Shown: in pieces, positions 34,919 through 42,244 of the stretch | How positions within the stretch are numbered: the first letter of the stretch is position 1 | Layout of the letters: the number at the start of each line of letters is the position of its first letter | From: an uncultured Clostridia bacterium | Lineage (GTDB): Bacteria > Bacillota > Clostridia > Christensenellales > Borkfalkiaceae | Length of the DNA: 64,000 nucleotides | Assembly: GCA_934271735.1 (NCBI GenBank) | Contig: CAKQSB010000004.1 | Coordinates: 1-64,000, forward strand | Direction: 5' to 3' | Notes under the pieces: generated by a model | Told to the model about the DNA's origin: nothing | Database searches by the model: none | What the model saw: the letters and a program-made list of their open reading frames with translations, nothing else | Program-made: the position numbers and the translations under genes

Positions 34919-37075
34919 TTATTTTGCAACAGGCTCAAGCCCGTAAACGGTTTCGTTTCCTTTTTTAACCGAAGAAACGATTTTATAGCCGTCGGTTTCA
35001 ACTTTATAGTTTACGTTTTCGTCCGCCTTAACTTCTAAAGTTACGGCGGTTTTTTTATTTTTCCACAAAACGGAAATTTTGCCGTTTTTAACCTTTGTTC
35101 CTCCTTTCGCGTAAGAAATCTTATCCGTGAACGAGGGCTTTATCGTTACGATTTCGCTGTTTTCGGAAAGTTTTATGCCGAGAACGTAGGAATAGAGCCA
35201 TTCCACGCACGAGCCTAAACTGTAATGATTGAAGGAGTTCATTTCGGGATCTTCGAAACCGTTTTCCTTCGTGTAACCGTTCCAGCGTTCCCAGATAGTC
35301 GTCGCGCCGTTTTCGAGCATGTATCCCCAGGACGGGTACTCCGTTCTCGAAATAAGCTCGTATGCAAGGTCGGTTTCGCCGATTTCGCAAAGCGCCGGCA
35401 GAATAAACCTTATCCCGATAAAGCCCGTCGTGAGATATCCCGTTTTGCGGACGACATACGGAAGACGATTTTTTGTTTCGGCGGTCGTTATAAACCCTGC
35501 GAAGTACGCGAGCGCGTAAACCGTTTCCGCGTCGCTTTTTATCACGCCGTCTTTAAAATACTCTTTTCTGAACGCTTTTTTCGCGTTTTCATAAACGTTC
35601 TTATACTTTTCGGCGGATTTTTTATTCTCCGCGATATCGAACATTTTGGATAGCAGTAAGGACGAGTAACCGAAGAAGCATTGATTTATAACGTCTTTAT
35701 CGGAACGGTTATCGACGGAAAGCCAATCTCCGAACTCGTTTCTTATTCTCACGATATAGTTTTCGCTGTTTTTAAGATAATAATCGACCCATCCCTCGGC
35801 AATCCCGAGATTGTCGGTTATTATGCTCTTATCCCTGTAATGCAGATAGTGGAAATAAGGTATCACCGTTACGCAGTCCGCCCAGCCGGGAACGCCCGCG
35901 GTCGTTGGGGACACCGGGGTGTGAAAGGGCGCGAATGACGGGATTTTTCCGTCGGGCAGAACGTCGGTTCTCACGAGTTTCATATAGTTTACGAAAAACT
36001 TCTCGCAATCGGCGTTATACATCGCGGAATTGCAAAAAACTTCCGCGTCGCCCGTCCAGCCGACTCTTTCGTCTCTTTGCGGACAATCGGTGGGTATGCT
36101 CACGAAATTGCTTTTCTGTCCGTTTTTCACCATTTCGTAAACGCCGTTTATGATTTTATCCGAACACTCGAAACTTCCGTAGTACTCTATATCCTGCGTT
36201 ATGAGAAGTCCTTTAAGTCCGCGGATTTCAACGCGCGCCCCCCTTTTTATTTCGGCGAATCTGAAACCGTGATAAGTGAATTTCGGATCGAAAAGGTCGC
36301 CGCGGGCATCGCCCGACAAAATAAGTTCGTCGGTACATTTCGCCCGCCTTAAATTCGCGGTGTACAAACTTCCGTCGTCGTTCAAAACTTCGGCGTATTT
36401 CACCGTGACTTTATCTCCCTTTTTGCCGTAAACCTCAAAGCGTACGTTTCCCGCGAAGTTTTTCCCGAAATCGTAGCGAACAGTCGTTTCGTCTTCAAAA
36501 ATAACCTTCGGAACAATCTCCTCTCTTACCCTCACGCTTTCATAGGAATATTTATCCAATGCAACGGAAAAATCTGCGTTAATCGACTTATATAAGGACT
36601 TTTCGTTGTTTTTACCGCGGCGGAAGTCCACAATTTCGCCGTCGAAAAAGTCGGCCTTTACAACGTTTGAAACGGCAACGTCCCAGCTTTCGTCGGTTTC
36701 GATAATCTCTTCTTCGCCGCCCTTAAACAAAAGTTTCAAACGGGCGAAAAGCCTGAGTTCGTTGCCGTAAACGTCGGTTTTCGTGCAACAGCCGAGTTTT
36801 CCCCTGTACCAACCGTTTGCGACGGTCGCTTCGATAACGTTTTCACTCTTTAAAAAGTCGGTAACGTCGTAAACGCAAAGATTTATGTATTTATTGTAAT
36901 CCGTCCAACCGGGCATAAACAGATCGGAAATCTCTTTTTCATTGATTTTAACCGAAAAAATGCCCGTAGCCGTTATTTCGAGTTCCGCTTTTTCGAGTTC
37001 TCTTTTCAGCCCGAAATGTTTCACGAAAGACGGCAAACCGCCGTTTTCAGCCTCTTTGCTTAATTTAATCCACAT
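34919..37075 (-). CDS. GH78-family alpha-L-rhamnosidase
   Basis: A 718-residue protein without a signal peptide, predicted to remove terminal alpha-L-rhamnose from imported oligosaccharides. Early beta-sandwich domains contain LFMPGWTDYNKYI and ENVIEATVANGWYRGKLG, the usual bacterial rhamnosidase N domain. The catalytic (alpha/alpha)6 barrel carries the diagnostic acidic block D330-CPQRDE336-RVGWTGD343. C-terminal landmarks are SWGYMLENGATTIWERWNG and NSFNHYSLGSCVEWLY, which holds the conserved Glu region. It lies 9 nt downstream of the DUF6067-like gene, so the two form an operon next to the locus A regulator. Rhamnosidase plus GH28 and GH95 points to a pectic (rhamnogalacturonan-like) substrate (inference). 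Copy 6 of the 19-bp motif is inside the gene. Confidence 0.9.
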   Translation of the reverse strand: MWIKLSKEAENGGLPSFVKHFGLKRELEKAELEITATGIFSVKINEKEISDLFMPGWTDYNKYINLCVYDVTDFLKSENVIEATVANGWYRGKLGCCTKTDVYGNELRLFARLKLLFKGGEEEIIETDESWDVAVSNVVKADFFDGEIVDFRRGKNNEKSLYKSINADFSVALDKYSYESVRVREEIVPKVIFEDETTVRYDFGKNFAGNVRFEVYGKKGDKVTVKYAEVLNDDGSLYTANLRRAKCTDELILSGDARGDLFDPKFTYHGFRFAEIKRGARVEIRGLKGLLITQDIEYYGSFECSDKIINGVYEMVKNGQKSNFVSIPTDCPQRDERVGWTGDAEVFCNSAMYNADCEKFFVNYMKLVRTDVLPDGKIPSFAPFHTPVSPTTAGVPGWADCVTVIPYFHYLHYRDKSIITDNLGIAEGWVDYYLKNSENYIVRIRNEFGDWLSVDNRSDKDVINQCFFGYSSLLLSKMFDIAENKKSAEKYKNVYENAKKAFRKEYFKDGVIKSDAETVYALAYFAGFITTAETKNRLPYVVRKTGYLTTGFIGIRFILPALCEIGETDLAYELISRTEYPSWGYMLENGATTIWERWNGYTKENGFEDPEMNSFNHYSLGSCVEWLYSYVLGIKLSENSEIVTIKPSFTDKISYAKGGTKVKNGKISVLWKNKKTAVTLEVKADENVNYKVETDGYKIVSSVKKGNETVYGLEPVAK
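36577..36595 (-). repeat. 19-bp interspersed motif, copy 6 (inside a coding region)
   Basis: 16 of 19 positions match the reverse complement, with the mismatches at the GGC end. It lies inside the GH78 gene, read as Y-K-S-I-N-A in a frame different from copies 3 and 5. Confidence 0.55.
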
Positions 37076-37084
37076 AATTTCCGC

Positions 37085-39406
37085 TTACCTGCCGCTGTTT
37101 TTTATCAGTCGTAAAAACTTCCCCTTGCCGCCGCTTAGTACGATTCTTCGTCCGAAGGTTTCTTCGGATTGAAAATCGTTTATCTCAGGGGCGAAAAAGC
37201 TCGCGTTTTTATAACCCATAACCCGTAAATCGACCGTTCTTTCTTCCTTCGAGAAATTCGCGACGGCTATATAAATTTCGTCGCCGACGAAATATCCGCT
37301 CGCCAAAGCGTCGTCAAGCCCCGTCGAAATCGGGTTTTTCTTATCCCACCAACCGATAAACTCGGCGTCGCATAACCCGAATTTATCGAAAGCCTTCCAT
37401 ATTTCGGAAGGGCTTTCGGGATTTGTCTCCCAACCAAGCCTGCTCGTCATCCCGAAGAGCAAGCCGCGATATTTATTGCCCGCGTCCATCATCTCGCTCA
37501 TAACCCCGTAAGGAATTCCGCTGACTTCCGTAAGCCAGTAATCGGGCGATTCGTCGTAATCGAATCCTTCGCCTATCCAGCATCTGTCAACGTAAGGGTA
37601 AAGCTCCATATACATCGTAGCAGTGTTTCCCTCTGCAGCGAGAATGTGATTCCACTGATGGAAATCGATAAGCGCGTTTTCTTTTTCGTCGAGGACTTTT
37701 CTGACCCGCTTCATAGTGTTTCTGTCGTATGCCGTATCGTCGATATAAATTCCGTCGATATCGGCGTTTTTAACGAGATAATCGAGACCTTCGACATAAA
37801 AATTGCACAGCCGCGATTGTCCTTCGGTTAAAACGGAAGCGTCGTATTCATCCTTGTACTTCTCGCCTTTAAGAGGTTGCCGCCAGGCGCAGATAACGTC
37901 GTCTCCTATGTTTTTTTCTATCCACTCCGCCGCTTCCTTTTGCCAGAAATTCGTTTCCGCGTTATGCTCGTTTTTAGCGATAAGCTCGCCGTCCATATCG
38001 CGGAAAGCCTCAAATTCGGGCGAGTAAACGCTCAGTTCTCTCATCGTGTAATAAGGCTTGACCCCGATGCCTTTTTCGTGCGCGTTTTCGACAAAAATTT
38101 TCAATTCGTCAAGCTCGGCGAACGGATAATTTATGTAAGGATTGAGGTCGTTGCCGTGGTGAACGTTTATAACGTTCGCCCCGCCTTTTTCAGCCGCCGA
38201 AAGCCACTTGTCGCTATCGAACATCTTGTGGAAAATTCGGGTTTTAAGCTGGTTTTTAAGGTTAATTTCCTTAAGCGGCGTAACGAGGAGCTCAACGTCA
38301 AACTCGAGTTTTTCTCCCTTTTGGGCAATTCTTTTCCCCGAATAAGCGATAAACGAGCCGTTTTTAAACCTGATCCCGCCTTTTCCGCAGTTATCCCAGC
38401 TTTCGGGTTTATTGAGTTTTTTGCGGCTGTAATAAATATTCACGAACGGCTTACGGTAATTTCCGCCTTTCAGCTTTACTTTAAGCCCGCCGTCCGTATT
38501 TCCGCACCAGAATCCGTCCTGATTTTTGTTTTCGTCCCACTTCCAGTCGAGTTTCCCGTCGAAACAACCGCCTTTTTTGCCGAGTCCCGTAAAAAACCTC
38601 GTCTTTTTTTCGTTAAAAGGAATTTCAAGGGAAATGTCCCTGATTTCGCTTGTTTTCAAACACTCCAAAGTATTTTTTATCTCGATAAACCCGTCAAATT
38701 CGACTTTTGTCACGGTTAAAATTCTGAAATTATCGCTGATGCCTTCGCATTTTTTAATCACGCAATCGTCGAAAACCGTTTCTTCTTCGTTTTTGAATAC
38801 GAAAATTTCCTCTCCGACTTTAAATTCGACGGGACCTGCAAGAATATCCGTGAAATTATCGGAAATTTTAACGCTTTCGGTAAAATAGCTCCTGATTATC
38901 GAAGGAAAACCGTTTTTCAAGACGATTTTTCTGCCCGTAACCGAAATTTCGTCACCGCAAACGGAAATTTTATCGAACAGCTTTGTAACGGAATGGTCAA
39001 TCCCTTTATCTGAATTAAGCCATAAAAGCCTGTTAAGGCTTTTCGAATCGGCAAACGGATCGTAAACGGCTTTCCCCGAGGGTTTTATCGTCACGATTTT
39101 TTCGGCAAGCTTATTTCCGTCTTCGTCTGTCAGCGAAATAACGCATTCGCCCGCTTTTTTCGCCGTAAACCAAAATCTTTTCGGCTTACCCTTTTCAAGC
39201 TTTACGTATTTCTCGAAATATTCGCCGAGATAATTTTTCCCACGGCAGTTATAACAAATCGTCTCCGCTCCGTCCGTAAAAACCATAACAAAAACGTCCT
39301 TTTCCGCGATAATATCGGCGAAAAAGGTTACATAATCGTTTTCGTTTATGAAATATTCTTCGGCTGAGCAAATTTCAACGTACGATAACGCAAAATCAGT
39401 ATTCAT
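37085..39406 (-). CDS. Putative glycoside hydrolase with TIM-barrel domain (DUF6067-like)
   Basis: A 773-residue protein without an evident signal peptide. An N-terminal beta-rich region (about 1-400) precedes a barrel-like domain with GANVINVHHGNDLNPYINYP, ENAHEKGIGVKPYYTMREL, DIDGIYIDDTAYDRNTMKRVRK and ALIDFHQWN. The strand-4-to-6 acidic pattern (YIDD, DFHQWN) is typical of retaining glycosidases and resembles DUF6067 proteins. A small beta domain closes the protein. The exact substrate is unknown; the partner GH78 gene suggests a rhamnose- or galactose-containing glycan. A -10 hexamer TATAAT ends 7 nt before the ATG and there is no Shine-Dalgarno site, again a leaderless arrangement. Confidence 0.7.
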   Translation of the reverse strand: MNTDFALSYVEICSAEEYFINENDYVTFFADIIAEKDVFVMVFTDGAETICYNCRGKNYLGEYFEKYVKLEKGKPKRFWFTAKKAGECVISLTDEDGNKLAEKIVTIKPSGKAVYDPFADSKSLNRLLWLNSDKGIDHSVTKLFDKISVCGDEISVTGRKIVLKNGFPSIIRSYFTESVKISDNFTDILAGPVEFKVGEEIFVFKNEEETVFDDCVIKKCEGISDNFRILTVTKVEFDGFIEIKNTLECLKTSEIRDISLEIPFNEKKTRFFTGLGKKGGCFDGKLDWKWDENKNQDGFWCGNTDGGLKVKLKGGNYRKPFVNIYYSRKKLNKPESWDNCGKGGIRFKNGSFIAYSGKRIAQKGEKLEFDVELLVTPLKEINLKNQLKTRIFHKMFDSDKWLSAAEKGGANVINVHHGNDLNPYINYPFAELDELKIFVENAHEKGIGVKPYYTMRELSVYSPEFEAFRDMDGELIAKNEHNAETNFWQKEAAEWIEKNIGDDVICAWRQPLKGEKYKDEYDASVLTEGQSRLCNFYVEGLDYLVKNADIDGIYIDDTAYDRNTMKRVRKVLDEKENALIDFHQWNHILAAEGNTATMYMELYPYVDRCWIGEGFDYDESPDYWLTEVSGIPYGVMSEMMDAGNKYRGLLFGMTSRLGWETNPESPSEIWKAFDKFGLCDAEFIGWWDKKNPISTGLDDALASGYFVGDEIYIAVANFSKEERTVDLRVMGYKNASFFAPEINDFQSEETFGRRIVLSGGKGKFLRLIKNSGR

Positions 39407-39575
39407 CTGAGAAATTATACAACAGAAAACAGGTCGTTTAAAGCATTTTTTTATCTTTTTAGGCTATTTATTGCTTATTTCCCGAAGATTGATATATAAA
39501 AAATTATTTCATTCTTAGACGGACAGAAGTTTTCCGAACAAACGCCAAGAAACGTCAATCAACGTCAAAAAGTCT

Positions 39576-39594
39576 GCCTATAAGTCGATTAACG
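39576..39594 (+). repeat. 19-bp interspersed motif, copy 7
   Basis: A perfect 19 of 19 match to GCCTATAAGTCGATTAACG in intergenic DNA upstream of the tRNA. Confidence 0.8.
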
Positions 39595-39701
39595 TACAAC
39601 AAAGCGACTGCTTGATTTAAAATAAGGCGGCAACCTCATTCTATGTTTTTTTCGGCTTCACATATTTCAAATGAAAAACGCAAAAAGTATTCCGAAAAAA
39701 T

Positions 39702-39730
39702 TTGACTTATTCGGTAAAATATAGTACAAT
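39702..39730 (+). promoter_or_regulatory. Promoter of tRNA-Arg
   Basis: TTGACT, 17 nt, TACAAT, ending 34 nt before the mature tRNA 5' end. Confidence 0.75.
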
Positions 39731-39764
39731 CTAAATCATGGAATATTTTAAACTTTCAAACTAC

Positions 39765-39839
39765 GCTTCTGTAGTTAAATGGATATAATAAACCCCTCCT
39801 AAGGGTTAGTTATGGGTTCGATTCCCGTCAGGAGTACCA
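39765..39839 (+). tRNA. tRNA-Arg (anticodon CCU)
   Basis: The cloverleaf folds by eye. Acceptor GCTTCTG / CAGGAGT (with G-U pairs), D stem GTTA/TAAT, anticodon stem AACCC/GGGTT with loop CTCCTAA (anticodon CCT, reading AGG), T arm ATGGG-TTCGATT-CCCGT, discriminator A and encoded CCA. Length 75 nt. This tRNA is a frequent integration site of mobile elements, and a decayed element follows. Confidence 0.92.
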
Positions 39840-39878
39840 AAAAACACCGAATGCAATTTTGCATTCGGTGTTTTTTGG
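39837..39878 (+). terminator. Terminator of tRNA-Arg, overlapping its CCA end
   Basis: A perfect 20-bp inverted repeat beginning at the CCA of the tRNA and ending ...GTGTTTTTTGG. The 3' arm is also the beginning of the 113-bp repeat at 39859. Confidence 0.8.
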
Positions 39879-39971
39879 TATTCTTTCTCGTGAATTGCCC
39901 TCGGTTCGTCAATATGGCTTGCCATATTCTTGCCGAGGGTCTCCCGCTTGCGGGAAACGGCAAATTCCCGT
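39859..39971. repeat. 113-bp structured direct repeat, copy 1
   Basis: Contains nested inverted repeats: CCCTCGG (39898-39904) with CCGAGGG (39933-39939) around AATATGGC-TT-GCCATATT, then TCCCGC-TT-GCGGGA and GGGAA...TTCCC. It is nearly identical to copy 2. Confidence 0.85.
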
Positions 39972-40000
39972 ATTATCAAATATTTTTGCGTTTATCATTT

Positions 40001-40042
40001 GCCGGGCAATTCCCGCTTGCGGGAAACGGCAAATTCCCGTAT
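40001..40042. repeat. Partial third copy of the structured repeat
   Basis: Repeats only the last segment of the 113-bp unit (GGGCAATTCCCGCTTGCGGG and the following CAAATTCCCGTAT). Confidence 0.75.
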
Positions 40043-40072
40043 CCAATATTAGCAAGAGCAATCATTGGAATC

Positions 40073-40185
40073 TTGCATTCGGTGTTTTTTGGTATTCTTT
40101 CTCGTGAATCGCCTTCGGTTCGTCAATATGGCTTGCCATATTCTTGCCGAGGGATTCCCGCTTGCGGGAAACGGCAAATTCCCGT
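40073..40185. repeat. 113-bp structured direct repeat, copy 2
   Basis: Same length as copy 1 with a handful of substitutions. One of them changes C-G to U-G in the outer stem (CCTTCGG / CCGAGGG), so pairing is kept. Confidence 0.85.
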
Positions 40186-40371
40186 CGAATCGCTATGCCT
40201 CATATATTTGCTCACAGTTTGAATAGGAACATTCTGATATAGAACTAAACCGCAATATATAAGTACATATGAAGATTTTAAGTGCTATTTTTCGCGGTAG
40301 TTGCCATTGCCGCTGACTTATGCTACAACCCGGGCAACGAAAGGCAGAAAAATACGGAGTCTATTATAAAC

Positions 40372-40473
40372 CTGCGTATTATCCCAAAATTCGACAAAAA
40401 TAAATCTGCGTATTATCCGTAAATCGTGGTAAAATTATCTTGCGTTTTATCGGAAATCGTGATATAATACCAT
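40372..40473 (+). repeat. Three tandem 34-bp promoter-like repeats
   Basis: Units start at 40372, 40406 and 40440, each opening with (C/T)TGCGT-(A/T)TTATC. The second and third share AAATCGTG and a -10-like word near position 24-30. Only the third has a full promoter. Confidence 0.7.
40440..40468 (+). promoter_or_regulatory. Promoter of the ATPase gene
   Basis: TTGCGT, 17 nt, TATAAT, in the third 34-bp repeat, about 43 nt upstream of the ATG. A GGAAAGGAG site precedes the gene. Confidence 0.7.
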
Positions 40474-40511
40474 TATTAAAATGAATAAATCATTATCGGA
40501 AAGGAGCAACC

Positions 40512-41867
40512 ATGTTTGAAAGAAAGGTTTATAAAAAGTTATTGATGTGGAAACAGGAGTCTTCCGGTGAAAAAGCATTACTTATCGAGGGGGCGCGACG
40601 AATTGGTAAATCTACCATTGCGGAAGAGTTTGGGAAAAAGGAATATAAAAGTTATATTCTCATTGATTTCAACGACGTGAGCAACGTTGTTAAAGACGCA
40701 TTTGAAAAATATCTGACTGATTTGGATACTTTCTTTTTGATTTTATCTACCGAATATAATACGACTCTTTACCCAAAAGAATCTCTGATTATCTTTGACG
40801 AAATCCAGCAATATCCTAAAGCAAGGCAGTCTATAAAAAAATTGGTCAAAGACGGCAGATACGATTATATCGAAACAGGTTCTTTGATTTCGATACGCGA
40901 AAACGTCAAAGGTATTACTATTCCGTCGGAAGAAAGACGAATCAGTATGTATCCGATGGATTTCGAGGAGTTCTGCTGGGCGCTCGGCGAAACAAAAATG
41001 ACAGAGTATATCAGAAAATGTTTTGACGAAAAGAAACCTTTGGAAGATACCTTGCATCATAAAGCGATGATGCTTTTCAAACAGTATATTCTCGTTGGCG
41101 GAATGCCGAAAGCGATTGAAAAATACATCGATAACAACCGCAGTTTTGCCGCCGCAGATATGGAAAAAAGAGATATTTTATCTCTTTATCGCAGCGATAT
41201 AAGCAAGATAGACAGAAATTATCGCTCAAAAGTTTTATCCATATTCGACCAGATACCGGGCTTTTTGTCGCAACACGAAAAGAGAGTCCGTTTATCGTCC
41301 ATTGAGGAAAAATCCACGTTTCCTATGTATGAAGAAACATTCTTTTGGCTCGGCGATTCGATGATTGTAAACGAATGTTTTAATTGCGCCGATCCTAATA
41401 TCGGGTTATCTATCAACGAAGAAAGAACAACCCTCAAATGTTATATGGGCGACACGGGGCTGCTTGTAAGTCACGCGTTTGATGAAAACGAACTTGCGGA
41501 AGAAAATTTATATAAGCAAATATTGCACGATAAATTATCTATAAACGAAGGTATGATTTTCGAAAATGCGATTGCGCAATGCCTCGTAGCAAACGGTTAC
41601 AGACTGTTTTTCTATACTCAATACAACACCGAAAAGAAACGTAACGACATTGAAATCGACTTTTTGATTTCTAACGGCAGTAAAACAAAGCAAAAACTGT
41701 TCCCGATAGAAGTGAAATCCGGAACGAGATACACAACAACGTCGTTGGATAATTTCGTTCAAAAATACCATTCAAGAATCGGTCAGGCGTATATTATCCA
41801 CACAAAAAATCTTTGTATAAAGGGAGAAGTTCTTTGCATTCCTTCATATATGGCAATGTGTTTGTAA
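40512..41867 (+). CDS. AAA-family ATPase with DUF4143 domain
   Basis: A 451-residue ATP-binding protein of the AAA_14/DUF4143 group. Walker A EGARRIGKST (26-35), Walker B SLIIFDEIQ (about 90-98), a sensor-like ETGSLIS, and a winged-helix region. The C-terminal DUF4143 part carries EIDFLI ... FPIEVKSG (about 390-410), a PD-(D/E)xK nuclease-like pattern. Such proteins are abundant in gut Clostridia and Bacteroidetes, often as stand-alone mobile-island genes; a biological role is not established. The gene stands alone between the tRNA repeats and the integrase remnant, with base composition and codons lower in GC than the carbohydrate loci, which fits an imported element. Confidence 0.88.
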   Translation: MFERKVYKKLLMWKQESSGEKALLIEGARRIGKSTIAEEFGKKEYKSYILIDFNDVSNVVKDAFEKYLTDLDTFFLILSTEYNTTLYPKESLIIFDEIQQYPKARQSIKKLVKDGRYDYIETGSLISIRENVKGITIPSEERRISMYPMDFEEFCWALGETKMTEYIRKCFDEKKPLEDTLHHKAMMLFKQYILVGGMPKAIEKYIDNNRSFAAADMEKRDILSLYRSDISKIDRNYRSKVLSIFDQIPGFLSQHEKRVRLSSIEEKSTFPMYEETFFWLGDSMIVNECFNCADPNIGLSINEERTTLKCYMGDTGLLVSHAFDENELAEENLYKQILHDKLSINEGMIFENAIAQCLVANGYRLFFYTQYNTEKKRNDIEIDFLISNGSKTKQKLFPIEVKSGTRYTTTSLDNFVQKYHSRIGQAYIIHTKNLCIKGEVLCIPSYMAMCL

Positions 41868-41990
41868 ATGCGAAGTCATAGGAATTTCAAAGTTGGTATT
41901 AAATTGGTATTATTTCAGTTTGAAAGTTAGTTGAAGTTATAAAAATTACTCAAATAACGCCAAAAATCAATCAATTTAGATGCAAAATAG

Positions 41991-42098
41991 TCATTTTTTC
42001 GAGATATTGTTCAACGCAAAAACTACCTTTTCTTGTGTATCGGGAATAAAGTGACTGTAAACTTCGGGCGTTACCGTCGAATCGCTAAGGTAACTTAT
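41991..42098 (-). pseudogene. C-terminal remnant of a tyrosine recombinase (integrase)
   Basis: Minus-strand frame of 35 codons ending in TGA, reading ... STVTPEVYSHFIPDTQEKVV ... and closing with NNISKK. The Y-S-H-x-x-P-D-x-Q block is the usual end of phage/ICE integrases, with the Tyr as the nucleophile. Upstream, the frame runs through a terminator-like inverted repeat and a stop codon (42114-42116), so the rest of the gene is gone. Together with the tRNA-Arg target it marks this segment as a decayed integrated element. Confidence 0.62.
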
Positions 42099-42142
42099 AA
42101 AAAGAACGGGATTTCACCGTTTAACGGAATCTCGTTCTTTTT
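42099..42142. terminator. Terminator-like inverted repeat
   Basis: AAAAAGAACGGGATT / AATCTCGTTCTTTTT, a 15-bp stem with one G-U pair and a 14-nt loop. It lies at the break point of the integrase remnant and can end transcription from either side. Confidence 0.75.
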
Positions 42143-42190
42143 ATATACGACATAGCCGATCGTTTTGCTAACAAAAATTATAAAAAACCC

Positions 42191-42209
42191 GCCTATAGGT
42201 CGATTAACG
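42191..42209 (+). repeat. 19-bp interspersed motif, copy 8
   Basis: 18 of 19 positions match (G for A at position 8). Intergenic, 35 nt before the stop codon of the convergent GH115-like gene. It is the rightmost copy found. Confidence 0.75.
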
Positions 42210-42244
42210 GATTATAGACGAGCTTTTAAGCATTTTTTAAAGTT

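Larger units (their letters stand above)
39407..39764. other. Intergenic region with promoters and a repeat copy
   Basis: No protein gene. It holds a TATAAT (39414-39419, minus strand) for the glycosidase gene, the phrase AACGTCAA twice in tandem (about 39551-39568), the motif copy at 39576-39594 and the tRNA promoter at 39702-39730. Confidence 0.6.
39840..40511. other. Gap between tRNA and ATPase gene filled by repeats
   Basis: Open frames across 39812-40222 are by-products of the repeats and lack ribosome-binding sites. The region holds the tRNA terminator, two 113-bp repeats with a partial third, and three 34-bp promoter-like repeats. 40186-40371 shows nothing recognisable. Confidence 0.6.
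41868..42244. other. Gap containing integrase remnant, terminator and motif copy 8
   Basis: The 41868-41990 part is AT-rich with no gene. The rest holds the items listed separately. No duplicate of the tRNA 3' end (attachment-site copy) could be found here. Confidence 0.55.

Noticed and set aside
39859..40185. Possible CRISPR array in the repeat block after the tRNA
   Set aside because: Only two full units and one partial unit, each 113 bp with internal hairpins, and no regular spacers or cas genes.
39812..40222. Plus-strand open frames of 82-136 codons through the repeats
   Set aside because: The frames read through the tRNA end and hairpin repeats, lack ribosome-binding sites and encode only the repeat sequence.
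39751..41928. Inverted 12-bp match AACTTTCAAACT before the tRNA and AGTTTGAAAGTT after the ATPase gene as attachment sites
   Set aside because: Integration normally leaves direct copies of the tRNA 3' end. This match is inverted, AT-rich and outside the tRNA.
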